This document shows, piece after piece, positions 45,622 through 58,505 of a stretch of DNA of 64,000 bases. Origin of the DNA: Theodoxus fluviatilis (lineage: Eukaryota; Mollusca; Gastropoda; Cycloneritida; Neritidae); contig JAWQFJ010001122.1 of assembly GCA_034096865.1 (NCBI GenBank), positions 98,923 to 162,922 on the forward strand, read 5' to 3'. Below the pieces are notes generated by a model. The model was not told the DNA's origin. It made no database searches and was given only the letters and a program-made list of their open reading frames with translations. A program made the translations under genes and the position numbers. The first letter of the stretch is position 1, and each line of letters begins with the position of its first letter.

Positions 45622-45765
45622 ATCCATCCATCCATCCATCCATCCATCCATCCATCCATCCATCCATCCATCCATCCATCCATCCATCCATCCATCCATC
45701 CATCCATCCATCCATCCATCCATCCATCCATCCATCCATCCATCCATCCATCCATCCATCCACAT
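45622..45765 (+). repeat. (CATC)n microsatellite
   Basis: About 36 perfect CATC units. It matches the SINE 3' tail, but no SINE body is recognisable upstream. Confidence 0.98.
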
Positions 45766-45769
45766 CCAT

Positions 45770-46780
45770 CCACAGGAGTTTTAACACTTGACGTGAAGCA
45801 CCAACACAAATGAAGGAATCACAGGACCGCTAACTTGGCATTCACTTGACATATACTTGTACAGTATGAAGGTTTACGCTTCATTGAGGCGAAGAAGTGT
45901 AACAATCCGCATGAGCAGCAAGATAATATACAGTTTATTCGTACAAAAGAAATTTGACTTGACTTAGCCTAAAAACATGGAGAGAAAAGAAGAAAAGCGT
46001 GTGAAAGAATAATGTGGAATTTCTTATAAAATGCAAATTGATAAAAGCTACAGAAACAAATAAACAGCATGGGAGAAAAATGAATAAATGTATACAACAC
46101 TGGAATAAATATGTGCCACTGAACGAGGCAAAATACACTTTGAGGCAGAGTCCAAGTGAAATCAGTGTTTGGAAGAGACTTTTAATGGCAGCTTCTCCTG
46201 TGCATGATGTCATTACATTAGCTTTGCACCTTCTTCATCCACTACCAGCCTAGTGGCTGCTGAAGATGTCCCTTACTCGTCTTTTCCTTGAAGTATCATC
46301 CCAGCCCCGACTCAACCTTCCTTTTGTTTGAAAGTTTCTTGTATCTTTTTATACTTCTTTACCACCAACATCCTCCCAACACACAGACCTCCTTTGCCGC
46401 TCGATCAGTTATCGCGCGATTCATTTGCTATCATTTTGTCCTCAGCCGAACTAGCGCTAAATTTTGAGGGGTTATTGTGGCAAAACAAAATTGGAGAAAA
46501 ACACAAGATCTTCAGCTCGCGCCATAGGTCTTGATCATTGCCAAAAATCCTTACGAATTACGTGGAAAACATAAAACTTTACAGGTATGGCTATCCAACG
46601 AGAGAGCATACTATTTGGATCTTTGCCGCTCAAGGCAATTCAAAACCGAAGTTAAAACTGTCGAAGGTAGAGGCAACAGTGACTTGCAGGAATGGACTGT
46701 GAAACACATCTGACACCTTCGTGAGCCAAGGCCGACTGGACGAGATCTACAAAAAGAATGTAGAATAGGGCTTCGCTTGG
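45770..46780. other. no supported gene
   Basis: AT-rich. Short frames without domains. Confidence 0.45.
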
Positions 46781-46787
46781 CAGGGCC

Positions 46788-46838
46788 CATTCTGAACACA
46801 GATAGGCCTACTGCTTGCAGTCTCGGCTGTGCTGAATG
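46788..46838. mobile_element. 51-bp palindromic mini-element
   Basis: Starts CATTCTGAACACAG and ends GGCTGTGCTGAATG, which are imperfect inverted copies. Same ends as 47575-47628 and as the ends of the 1-kb element at 48165-49193. Confidence 0.5.
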
Positions 46839-47108
46839 GGCAAGGCCTACTGTGTCTGGGACCACACATTGCTCGGGAGTTGGAAATTGGCTGGTGTTGG
46901 GAAGTGTGTGTCTTGGGTTGTTGTGCGTGCATGTCTTTTCATTGAAGAGACTGTATTAGCCATGTCCCACCTTCTGTGTTCGGTACTGAAACGACAGTAC
47001 TAACATTATGGCAGTCGATTATGGTTGCTAATAAGACGAATCTAAGATTGATGAGCAATACCTATTCTGGGCAATTGATGTACCGTGTGGATCACACGTA
47101 CACGCGCG

Positions 47109-47158
47109 CGCAGAGGGAGAGAGGGAGAAAGAGAGAGAGGGAGAGAGAGAGAGAGAGA
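47109..47158 (+). repeat. (GA)n with GGGA interruptions
   Basis: Short interrupted GA tract. Confidence 0.9.
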
Positions 47159-47574
47159 CAAAAACACCAGTCACTACCACCACCATGCACCCTCGTTGTC
47201 AACAACAACAGCAGGGACAATGGGCAAAAACCCTGTCATAATTTTTCTCTTGACATCAGATACTGTAAAAAGGTCACAACGTGGTTGTTTCGCTGTTTCA
47301 GCAAATGCTAGTTTTTTTTAACGGTCTTTGCCTAGCGTCTGCCTCTGCATGTTCTTTCCCTCCAACTCCCATGCAGGCCCAAACCCCATATTCCCCTCCC
47401 AAACTTCGCCCTGCCTGTTTAAGTCACGAACCAAAATAACCCCTCGTGCTCCCTGGCCTGGACAAACCTGTCAGCATACGTACCCTTGCCGTAGTCTATT
47501 CTTAGTACATAGCATGCACATGTGACGCATAACTTCCTGGGCTCCGTTCCGGCCGGCACAGAGGGGCTCACATC

Positions 47575-47628
47575 CATTCTGAACACAGAGATATAGTATA
47601 TTCACTATAGTCTCAGCCACACTGAATG
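47575..47628. mobile_element. 54-bp palindromic mini-element
   Basis: CATTCTGAACACAGAGATAT at the left, CTCAGCCACACTGAATG at the right, with a near-palindromic ATAGTATATTCACTATAG centre. Confidence 0.55.
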
Positions 47629-47770
47629 ACTCAAAGCCTGTCCCACTATACTGTCCTGTAGTCGTCTCTGTGTAGTTGACAACTCAACCCTTCTCAGAGC
47701 TCTATATCTACTTTCTTTTCTACTTTTTTGTACGTCTTTACAACTGAGTCCCAAGATTTAGAGGTTTACT

Positions 47771-47905
47771 TCCTCCTCCTCCTCCTCCTCCTCCTCCTCC
47801 TCCTCCTCCTCCTCCTCCTCCTCCTCCTCCTCCTCCTCCTCCTCCTCCTCCTTTTTCTCCTCCTCCTCCTCCTCCTCCTCCTCCTCCTCCTCCTCCTCCT
47901 CCTCC
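47771..47905 (+). repeat. (CCT)n microsatellite
   Basis: About 45 CCT units with a TTTTTCTCC interruption. Confidence 0.98.
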
Positions 47906-48164
47906 AAATCACTTGTGTCGTTTTTCTGGTTGGTAAATCATTTGAACTACTGTAACTCGGCTCCGTGACTAGACATCCGATACAGAACGAGCCCCGATAC
48001 TTTTAAACAAGCATCGCACACAACACTTTATTCAGACCTTTTTATTGTCAATTCACTCTTTTTTACTTCAAAGAGATGTCTCATTTTATGAACACACCTC
48101 AGACAGGACGAGTGCTCTCGGATTACGGACCCGCCAACAACAAAGCCACACTGTTCAATCAGCC

Positions 48165-49193
48165 CATTCTGAACACAGAGATATACTATCGCTGACACAG
48201 GTTGGTCACGTGACTTCGGCTCCACATTCCAATGATTTAACCTATCAAAACTCAACATAATCAAAAGACCATCGAGAGTAAAAAGAGACGATTCTATTTC
48301 ACTCCAATTATTTATCTCGATCGATAAACACAAATTTGGTGTTCTAATAAAATTAATCTATAAGATTTTCAGGAAATCATTTGAGAACTACTTTTAGTGC
48401 AAACGTCGTCTACAAAGTTGCAAAATGCCGTGAGCACGTGCGATTGTGTATACACGTGTATACGCAATCTTTGGAACTAGTATAAACGCAGCGAAAAGGA
48501 TTCTTGTGGCACCGGGCTGGTGGCATGAATCTATGGTTACACTCTCGCCAGTAAATGCTTTCTGACCGGAACCTGTAGTCTAACTGTCTTCACACTGTTT
48601 GACGAGCTGCTGGAGTCCACACTTCGATGATTCGTGTATCGACTGATGGATTCAAGAAGTGATTTAACCTACATTCCGTCTGTGTTGAACGTTAATCGTG
48701 TGGAAGTTTCTTCTGTAGGAATCCATCCGATTCCGAAGTTCGATATCATCTGATAGCTCAGAAGCAATTTTTCTAAGTTTAATCTTTCTAAGCATACAAT
48801 AAATTAATGATTCCTCATCATTAAAAGCACTCAGCGGGTTTCTGGGCGTATCGGCCCAAAACATTATGCAGAAGGGATTGGTTGCCTTACTCGCACAATG
48901 AAGTATAATTGTTGCTGTTGTATTCAAAGTCCTTATCATGAGTAGAGTTCACAATATTACACTCTTGTGGTTCGAATTTTACCACATACAAGTTTTACAT
49001 TTTTGGGAAATCGATGTTTAGAAAATGAATTGAAGAAAACATGGCTGCCAATATCCGAGTGTATCGCAACAAGCGGAAGAATGCACTCAACGATGGGATA
49101 CTTTCGTGGTATGAATGGTATGGAAGAATAAAAGCAATCACGTGACCAACCTGTTGCTGAGACTATATCCACTAGTCTCAGCCACGCTGAATG
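48165..49193. mobile_element. 1.03-kb DNA element with subterminal inverted repeats
   Basis: Left end CATTCTGAACACAGAGATAT, right end complement CATTCAGCGTGGCTGAGAC. Both sides then share the perfect inverted 16-mer CAGGTTGGTCACGTGA (48198-48213; complement at 49138-49153). The inside has a - strand frame (48664-48939) without a recognisable domain. Probably non-autonomous; no target duplication resolved. Confidence 0.55.
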
Positions 49194-49278
49194 TAACCAG
49201 CCACGACGCAATTCGTCCCGAGTGTAGTCACTTGTTTCCATCTCATGCTCAGCCCGCCTCCAACACTCCACTCTAACC

Positions 49279-49279
49279 C

Positions 49280-49315
<36 letters not shown>
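49279..49315 (+). repeat. poly-C run
   Basis: About 36 C in a row; the length in the assembly is unlikely to be exact. Confidence 0.9.
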
Positions 49316-49316
<1 letters not shown>

Positions 49317-49819
49317 TCCATCCATTCCTGCTCTACCTCCTGTCGTAGGCGTTTCCAGCGCTAGCAAGTAAGGCAAGGTATGTCAGCACATTTTTAGTTT
49401 CGTTTTTGTTCATTTTGTCTTCCTTCAAATTTCAGTTGTGTCGTTCTTTCTTCTGTGTCACACATTCATTAAGAAAGTGAGCAGCCAGTTCTCTGTGAAA
49501 TATTGAAGAGTTCATGATTAAAAACCATATTTTTTGAATGCTGCTAATATGACTTGTTTCAAAGACGTTGCACTCTGTTTCGTCCACCTCACTGACAGTA
49601 ATGATTCACGATGTGAAGCAGTGGGGTTCGCATCTGTCTAGAAAATCGCAGCTACACTCTGAACATCCAAAGCGTTTTATCTATTCTTAATACTGAATTG
49701 TCATCTTAAAGGTCTTCGTATATTCATCTCTCGTGAATATTGATGTGATGCTCGGTTATCGACATGCATATTGGCACATCTACCTGTAGCGATTGACACG
49801 TTCTGCTGGGGCACTATGG

Positions 49820-50040
49820 TCCCTGCTGCTCTTGCTGTCGTCCTCAACAACGTCGACTTCGTTGCTGTCTTCACCGCAACGTTGTTGTCATCGTTGTTGA
49901 TTTGTCTTTGCCTTCGGTGTCGTTGATGATGTTGTCATCGCCTTTTTTTTTGTTGTCCCTGTCGTTTTTTGTTTTTTAGTTGTCTTTTTCATTATCGTAG
50001 TTGTCATTGTCGCCGCCGTCGTCGTGGTTACTCCATAGCC
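49820..50040 (+). repeat. degenerate GTT/GTC triplet tract
   Basis: T-rich sequence built of GTTGTC, GTCGTT and GTTGTT units. Confidence 0.6.
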
Positions 50041-50106
50041 GTTGCACTAAATTTCATCGTACCAGCCATCTTCTCACTTTTACTTCTTCCGCAGCAGCGG
50101 GAGGGA

Positions 50107-50557
<451 letters not shown>

Positions 50558-50834
50558 TTGATTGATTAATTGATTGATTCTTTATTTATCAAGGATGAAA
50601 TTTTAGGCATTTCTGCCTTTCTTACAAATTGTCCTTGCTCATAAAGAAATGAAAACATTGATAATTAAGACACAAAATACACAGTAGCTAATCCATGTAC
50701 AACAGTTGGTAAGATATATGAAGAATATGATCAACAATGACAAAGATTTTAGTATATGTCTTTGACAGCTGTCAGCTCAGTGAGTCTTTAAGATCAAGCA
50801 ATACGTGTCATATGTACAGGCGACAGAAGTGAGA

Positions 50835-52610
50835 TCATCTGAATAGATAATCACGTATGGATGCTTTAAAAGACGTCAAGGAAGTATTGTTCCTAAGGTG
50901 CAATGGAAGTGTATTCCATATCATAACACCTGAATATGTAATACTGCCTTTGAAAATGTCTATTCTAGGTTGTGGTAGAATGAAAGTGTTGCGAGATAGT
51001 GAATGGCTTGTTTGGGGACGAATGAAGAGATCAGTAAGATACTTTGGTGCTTGTGAATGAGCAATTTTGTGCATAAGGATGCATTTATTGAGGACGAGGT
51101 GTTTTTGGAAGGGTAGTAAGCCAAGATTTTTTATCTTTTCATCCGTAGACAATGTTGAGTCGGAAATGGTAACCTTGGCAGCTCGTCTGTACAGTGATTT
51201 AATCTTGTTCAAGTGCACTGCCATAGAGCCATCCCATACTACAGATGCAAAATTAATATGGGAATTTATGTGTGCGTGAAAAAACATTATGCATGCATTG
51301 GTGGTGACAAAATGCCTCAGTTTGGAGAGAAGGAAAATGTTCTTAGCAATAGTTTTGCATAAGGAATTGACATGTTGTTCCCAAGTTAGTTGTTCATCAA
51401 CAATTATGCCTAGCACTCTGTGTTCAGAAACTTGCTCAATGATTTCATTTTCTAGCATAAGGTTGATGGTTAGGGATTGTCGTTGACGTTTTTGTCTTGT
51501 AGTTAGGATCATGCACTTGGTTTTTGAGGGGTTTATGACCATTCTATTTGATGAACACCATTTTTGTAAATCATCAAGGGTAACGTTCAGGGTGCATTGG
51601 ATGGAATTTATGCTTCTGTCACTTACGCTGATAATGGTGTCATCTGCAAACATAGTGCATTTGATACTTTCATTTGATATACTCAATGGTAGATCATTGA
51701 TATACAAGCTAAAGAGCAATGGACCTAAAATTGAGCCTTGTGGAACCCCTGACTTTACCAATCGTCTCGAGGAATACGACCCGTTGACATAGACACATTG
51801 GCTTCTATGCGTCAAGTATGATCGGAAGAAGGAGACTGATGTTGGATTTTTCAAGTACATCGAGAGTTTATCAAGGAGAATTTCGTGGTCAACTAGGTCA
51901 AATGCCTTTTTCAAGTCCAAGAAAATGGTACCAGACAGTTCACGGTTGTTTATGGCTGATAGCCAGTCATTCACCAGGAAGGATAAAGCAGTTTGGCAGG
52001 AGTGATGGGAGCGAAAGCCGGATTGCAATTGATATAATAAGTCAAATTGGTCAAGATACGAGAAAAGATGTTTGTGAACGTGTCTTTCTAGTGGTTTGGA
52101 GATAAGAGGCAAAATTGAGATGGGACGGTAATCATCGGGTACTGAAGCAGTCTTAGATTTAGGCAATGGAATGACCTTGGCCTGCTGAAGACGAGACGGG
52201 AAGATACTGTTTCTTATACACAAGTTATAAATGTGTGTCAATGAAGGCAGTATGGCGGGGAGCGAAATTTTTAGTAAATGAGAACTGATGCCATCAAGGT
52301 CCGTGGATCGTTTGCTTGAAAGTTGAAAGATGTATTGCATCACCTCATGTGAGGTGACAGTAGGAATATGGAATGCAGCATCATGAGGAAGTCTTTCATT
52401 ACAGAAATCCTCAATACGTTGAACAATATCCCTTGATAGACCGGGAGTGTGTTTAGTCGATTTTGCATGGATTTTATCAGCTATTGTCGTGAAGTGTTCG
52501 GTTGAATTGTTCAGTATTAATAGTTGGAGGTATGTTGCAGACTGTTTTGGAAGTTCGTATGAAGGTATTAATTCCGCGCCATAACATTGATGTGTCATTG
52601 CCGTTTTCAA
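50835..52610 (-). CDS. reverse transcriptase of a CR1/L2-like LINE
   Basis: 591 codons. RT blocks are in order: DGISSHLLK; KVIPLPKSKT and DYRPISILPLISKPLERHVH; QSGFRSHHSCQTAL; GTIFLDLKKAFDLVDHEILL (first catalytic Asp); GVPQGSILGPLLFSLYINDL; TMFADDTIISV (catalytic FADD); NPSKTKCM; HRVLGIIVDEQLTWEQHV. The C-terminus is LNKCILMHKIAHSQAP then MIWNTLPLHLRNN...FKASIRDYLF. All catalytic residues are intact. The N-terminal 40 or so codons are out of frame with the endonuclease, so the annotated Met is not the true start. Confidence 0.85.
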   Translation of the reverse strand: MKTAMTHQCYGAELIPSYELPKQSATYLQLLILNNSTEHFTTIADKIHAKSTKHTPGLSRDIVQRIEDFCNERLPHDAAFHIPTVTSHEVMQYIFQLSSKRSTDLDGISSHLLKISLPAILPSLTHIYNLCIRNSIFPSRLQQAKVIPLPKSKTASVPDDYRPISILPLISKPLERHVHKHLFSYLDQFDLLYQLQSGFRSHHSCQTALSFLVNDWLSAINNRELSGTIFLDLKKAFDLVDHEILLDKLSMYLKNPTSVSFFRSYLTHRSQCVYVNGSYSSRRLVKSGVPQGSILGPLLFSLYINDLPLSISNESIKCTMFADDTIISVSDRSINSIQCTLNVTLDDLQKWCSSNRMVINPSKTKCMILTTRQKRQRQSLTINLMLENEIIEQVSEHRVLGIIVDEQLTWEQHVNSLCKTIAKNIFLLSKLRHFVTTNACIMFFHAHINSHINFASVVWDGSMAVHLNKIKSLYRRAAKVTISDSTLSTDEKIKNLGLLPFQKHLVLNKCILMHKIAHSQAPKYLTDLFIRPQTSHSLSRNTFILPQPRIDIFKGSITYSGVMIWNTLPLHLRNNTSLTSFKASIRDYLFR

Positions 52611-53430
52611 TTAGCCTTTGAAAATAAGTTTTTTTTGCATTTCGAACCAGAGTCTTGACACGGTTTCTTTGCTTCTTGTAAGCCGGGATATCATTGTCTT
52701 TTTTAAGTCTATCTCTCGTTTTCATAGCCTGCATGATTTCGTTGGTAAGCCAAGGTGGGAGTTTTAAATGCTTGACTCTCTTCTGTTTCATAGGAGCATG
52801 TCTTTCTACAGTTTGGAGAAATAGGTCATACCAGAAATGAAGGGCCATGTCAGGGTCAGAATAGTTGAGGACATCATGAAATGGCATTTGTTTTAAATTG
52901 TCAAGGAATGAATCAGCATCAAAATGTTTAAAGGATCGATAGTGAATAGTAGTGTGCGTTCTCTTTGGACTTCTTTTGACTTTACAGGAGAGGGAGCATA
53001 GTGTGGGAAAGTGATCACTTATCCCTAATTTAGGTACCTGTATACTTGTCAAGAGATTTTCAGTGTTTGTGTATATATGGTCTATGAGAGTGGATGAGTC
53101 ATGGGTCACTCTTGTGGCTATGTCAACCACTTGTTTGAGTCCGAATAACGAGATGGTAGATTTCCATGTATGCTGGGGTTTGAATAAATCGATGTTGAAA
53201 TCTCCCATTATGATAATTTTTTTGTTGGATTGGGTTACTGTGTCCATCATTGCACTGAAATCTTCACACCATGTGGAGGTGGAAGCAGGGTTTCTGTAGA
53301 GATAGCCGATAAGGATTGAAGATTCTTTTGGAGGCTTCATTTCTAGCCATAAACACTCTATCTGTGAAGATTCAAGATCCGTACGGCGAGAAATATTCCC
53401 ATGAATGGAATGGTGAATGTATACTGCTAT

Positions 53431-53431
<1 letters not shown>
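52477..53431 (-). CDS. LINE endonuclease, C-terminal part
   Basis: An apurinic/apyrimidinic-type endonuclease lacking its N-terminus. It contains IIIMGDFNIDLF (the GDFN motif of this family), STLIDHIYTN (D-x-I-x-T) and LGISDHFPTLCS (the SDH catalytic motif). A linker with PWLTNEIMQAMKTRDRL and FIRTSKTVCNIPPT leads into the RT. The frame stops near 52477 and continues in another frame as the RT. It runs up to the (GA)n junction at 53432. Confidence 0.8.

Positions 53432-53432
<1 letters not shown>

Positions 53433-53467
<35 letters not shown>
53433..53467 (+). repeat. (GA)n microsatellite at the LINE 5' junction
   Basis: About 17 GA units. With 50107-50557 it brackets the LINE. Confidence 0.97.
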
Positions 53468-53470
<3 letters not shown>

Positions 53471-54017
53471 CTGCTCTAGCCCGAGACCGAGAGAGCTTAA
53501 AGCTCGTAGCGTGCAAAGACCAAGTGCCGACAGGGCGCTCTTTGAAGGTGAGCGCGAACTCACATCCAAAGTCGTTGGTTTCACGTGCAGACACGCCTGA
53601 TGAACCAAAACCTGCATGATAGTGTATAAATATTCAATTCTCAATTCCAAACAAACACATCCCCCCCCCCCTTATATGATCCTGTGTTTGTCACATGTTG
53701 CTCTCCACATCTGACATGTCTATGTATGCGTCGAGGTACTTTTCAAATTCATGGGTTTGGGGCCAAAGTTAGGAGAGGCACCTTACGCTATCTGTACCAC
53801 AAATCCTCGAGTCACGAGCAACAATGAAAAGGGAAATAAGTCACGTAGAGGAAGAAAGCCTCTGAAACTTACTTACTTGGTTCCACACTCTGTCCCAAAA
53901 CACAGTATTGCAATCAATCCAGACTCTGCCGACGATGTGCACACAGGCAACCACGAGAGATACGGAGCCCCGCGAAACACGTCCGCACCCTCCGAAGGCA
54001 CAAGAGCAAGTGCAAGA

Positions 54018-54030
54018 GAGAGGAGAGAGA

Positions 54031-54084
<54 letters not shown>
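54018..54084 (+). repeat. (GA)n microsatellite
   Basis: Nearly pure GA, directly at the 3' end of the next retroelement tail. Confidence 0.97.
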
Positions 54085-54370
<286 letters not shown>

Positions 54371-54722
54371 CATGACAAAATGGAAGAGAACCGAGGAACA
54401 GAGAGCTCATTCCGAATCACTGCATATGTTGTTTGGCAACTTGATATCCTGGTTGTGATTATTTTGTATGGAATATAGATGTATATTGTGCAGAATGTTT
54501 ATAAACCCAACAAACTTAGGCATGCAGCTCCTCACACCTGGCTTTCCCATAGAGGCATCTCAAGCGCTGATCTGATCACAGCTTAGCAGTGCCTGCGTTT
54601 CCCTCCCAGACATGAGCGGTGAAAGGTTATGGCAGAACTAAGTCATTTTTTGCGTGGCAGCCGTGTCGCAACAACAAAAAAAACCACGTGTGTCTAAACA
54701 TAGACTGTTCGTCGATACTTTC

Positions 54723-54803
54723 ATTGGACGATATTAATAGATCAATGTCATTTTCGCGCCAAAGGATTGTTGCGCAATGCTGATTGGACAGTTGGTTCGC
54801 GCC
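54723..54803 (+). promoter_or_regulatory. candidate E2F/CCAAT promoter
   Basis: ATTGG near 54724, a full E2F-type palindrome TTTCGCGCCAAA at 54752-54763, a second inverted CCAAT (GATTGG, 54782-54787) and a second TTCGCGCC at 54796-54803. The alternation of E2F and CCAAT sites is typical of cell-cycle and DNA-replication gene promoters. Confidence 0.4.
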
Positions 54804-54906
54804 TTTCTACAATTAGATCACAGAGGTTTCCCAGGTCTGCCGCACTCAGGCAGATAATTCGGCATGTTTCAGTGCTTTTGCATTGCAGATTTCGAGTGCG
54901 CCAAAG

Positions 54907-54943
54907 ATGTGTGAAGGAGAATTTTACCAACTGCGTTCACATC
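54907..54943 (+). CDS. candidate first coding exon downstream of the E2F/CCAAT cluster
   Basis: ATG in an AAAGATGTG context encodes MCEGEFYQLRSH, then a GTAAGT donor at 54944 in phase 1. About 100 bp after the promoter sites. No matching downstream exon was established and the family is not recognised. Confidence 0.25.
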
Positions 54944-55044
54944 GTAAGTCAAAACTGGTGCACACACTGTCTTTACAGATCCCTTCGCATCTCAGTTCAT
55001 CCGTTTGAGGGCGTTGGTGTTCGCAATGGGGCTCACACAGCATG

Positions 55045-55885
55045 AAAGTGGTGCTCTGAGAGGTTTTGAGAGGCTTTGCGTGCAGATAAGTTGTGCCCTT
55101 GTGAATACCTCGTACCATGACAGAGAATCAGACAATCACCAATCGCATGCCTTGCACAGATCTCCCTCCCTCCCCTCACTTCCCCCACCTATCATCTTCA
55201 ACCTTCACCCATCCTCACTCTATCCCCGTAAATTTGCTTATCTCAGAAAGAACGTCGTTTCACTTATTGAGATTTTTGAAACGTACATGTGACTTACTTG
55301 CTCTCTGGAAAGGCTGTCACAGCCTCTGCCAGCTATGTTCGCTTAAGTGACGGCTTTCGATGATGGTGAGTCGTGGTTCATTGAACGGCTGATAATCCTA
55401 GTTCATGGGAAACATATCAGTTTTCATTCAGCCGAGTGACGGCACCGTTGCTAAAGACTCCTACTCTTAATTATCTGCATGCGCTCGCCATGCTGAGCTG
55501 AACAAACAACTCACAAACATGGTTGTGTATTGAACATATCGACAACTTTATGTGGACAAGTGACCACAGACGACGTGCAGGCAGCAGCCTCGTGTTATCT
55601 TTGTGCTGATTGCTAATCCTAACTGGATGGAGCATCGTATATGTAAAGTTTTACCATTTCAATCGGCGCGAGTCAACTGCCCACTCCCTATCATGCAGTG
55701 ACTGCCTGGCTGCATGTTGCGAAAAGCCTTGCTGTGGTCATGACTCGGCATGTCACGGCACTGCAGCGGGCGTGCAGTCGGTGACGGCCCCGAGATCACG
55801 ACGGCCGAAGAGAGCGTGCCGCTATCACCAGCTGAGCTTGCGCAGTTGCGCCACTTCCAGGACAGACAAAGGCCACCTCCCTCCC
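55045..55885. other. no firmly supported gene
   Basis: GC-richer at 55740-55880, with a frame reading GPEITTAEESVPLSPAELAQ, but no usable donor follows before the C and CT tracts. Confidence 0.35.
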
Positions 55886-55896
55886 CCCCCCCCCGC

Positions 55897-55961
<65 letters not shown>
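55886..55961 (+). repeat. C run then (CT)n
   Basis: C-rich stretch followed by about 27 CT units. Confidence 0.97.
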
Positions 55962-55964
<3 letters not shown>

Positions 55965-56985
55965 CCACCAGCCAATTCCGCGACCGTCAGCTTTATATTC
56001 CTGGTGGCCTGTGGCTTGGTGTTCCAGCTACAGAGAGAACACAGACCCTTTTTGCCCGTTAAGACGACGCCTGTCTCGTTGATTGTGATGTGTGAGCACG
56101 AAAAATTAAAGCAGTCTGAGGTTGATTAATATAAAAAAGAAACAATCAAACAAACGAGACAGAAAACCCGACCTGCAGTCATAGTGACATTGGAACAGCT
56201 AGCAGTGAGCTACTTGAATATTCTGCAGACAACAATGTTGCCAGAATGCTGCCTATTGAAGTGGGTAAACTATCATGTTTCCGAGTCTCTGTGTGTAACG
56301 ATATGACATAAGACATTCGATAGATACACCTTAATCAAGTGAACCTCTGACCGTGGTCCTGCTCGACTGTCGCGTCTTCTTCAGAACTTGAGATGCGCCG
56401 CGCACTGTTGGAGTTGAAGGATGGTTCAGATGCTCAAAGATCACAGCTGGATCGGAATGTCCTTACAGCGTTTGGATAGTGTTACATGAGGAATACAGTC
56501 CAACACAAATTCCTCACGGTAAAAACAAACCTCTTCCTGTAAGCTCAAACTACTCTAACGTTGATTTTGAACGCATGGACAGAACCGTGTTCGCTTTTAG
56601 CCCGAGTCACATTTCTGTAGTGTAATCTGCCTGAAGTAAATTAATGTGTGATGCGACTGCACGTCGAACCAGAGATACTATAGTGTCTCTGGTCGAACCA
56701 GTGCAGCGCAGAAGATTGTGCTGTGTTGGGACTGGCGGAGAGCTAACTGGGCTACTGTGCCAAATCATTGTGAGGACAAGGACGAGTTTGTCGACAGAGA
56801 CCACACAAAGGTGCGCTCATTTTTCTGTGCAACCTACACCCCCCGCTTGGTGGCGCTCCTCATTGTTTTTCTCATTTTTGTCTTGCTGTTTTTCCCCGGC
56901 AACTTTCGATAATAAACACCTCTATCATACTCTTTCTTGTCTATTCGTCTATCCATTCACATGTCGTCTCCTCTCTCTCTCTCTC
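55962..56985. other. no supported gene
   Basis: Contains a near-perfect inverted pair (CGAACCAGAGA / TCTCTGGTCGAACCAG, about 56667-56702). Nothing else recognised. Confidence 0.4.
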
Positions 56986-56997
56986 AACACCGCATGC

Positions 56998-57352
<355 letters not shown>

Positions 57353-57534
57353 AATCCCCCGAAAGACCCTCGTTCCGGCTCTTTCATTTGTTCCTTGTTG
57401 ACGCCCTTGAACTTTGGCTTTACCACCTTTTTTCGTGTTCCCTGCTCTCCCACGCTACTCAACAAGCGTATGATTTTCACTGAAGCTCCTAATCAGAAAG
57501 CTTTCTGGTGCAAACAGCCATGCTTCTCTTGGGC

Positions 57535-58035
57535 ACCACCACCAACAACAAAAACAGCAGCAACAACAGCAGCACTACCAACAACGATAATAACACCAAC
57601 AACAATGATAGCACCACCAACAACACCAATAGCAGCAGCAACAACAACAATAGCAGCAGTACCAGAAGCAACAACAAAAACAGCAACAACAATAGCAGCA
57701 GCAACAACAACAACATTAACAACAATAGCAGCAGAAGCAACAGCAGCAGCAACAACAACAACAACAGCATCACCACCAACGATAATATAATAGCACTACC
57801 AACAACAGCAATAGCAGCAGCAACAACAGCAATAGTAGCAGTATCAGTAGCAACAACGATAACATCAACAACAATAGCAGAAGCAGCAGCAACAACAACA
57901 TTAACAACAATTGCAGCAGCAACAACAGCAGCAGAAGCAGCAGCAGCAGAAACAGCAGCAGCAGAAACAGCAACAGCAGCAGCAACAGCAGCAGTTACAA
58001 CAAAAGCAGCAACAACAAAAGCAGCAGCAATTGTA
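57535..58035 (+). repeat. 500-bp CAA/CAG triplet tract
   Basis: Imperfect mixture of CAA, CAG, CAC and AAC triplets that keeps its 3-bp phase over most of its length. In different frames it would read poly-Gln, poly-Asn/Ser or poly-Thr/Ala; no splice-bounded exon supports coding. Confidence 0.85.
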
Positions 58036-58505
58036 CCAACTTCGGTTAATCGTCGTCAGGATGATGTCAAATGCTGTGCAGTTTTCATTCATGGACGTGC
58101 AATTCTGAGTGGACTCCCTGATGAGTGAGGAGCTGCACAACACTTGTGCATGAATTTGTTTCAGGTGAAGAAACTTGCAGTGAAACAACCCCACCCTCTT
58201 AGCCTTGGAAATCTTTGTCCAGTACGTGGTAAAACTGGAAACTTCTTCGGCTGAATTGATGGCTGTGAAGAGGAGCAGCACTACCAACAATGATATCAGC
58301 AGCCGCAGCAACAATAACAGAAAAAAGCTGATAATTATTTTGAACGCAGCCTCCGTGAGTGGAGCATACTTAGAATATCTCGGATATATTTCAGATCAGC
58401 TGCGTACAGCTGTACCTGTGCATTTGAGAGGTGAACGACCCAGGCCACACTGACGAGAGAACATTCGACTTGGCCCATATTTGTAAATCGCTCTTGACTG
58501 TAGGC

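Noticed and set aside
55750..55885. Frame with LSPAELAQLRHFQ, reminiscent of the start of the diacylglycerol kinase recoverin-like domain
   Set aside because: The similarity covers only about eight residues, the next residues do not fit, and no GT donor occurs before the C and CT tracts.
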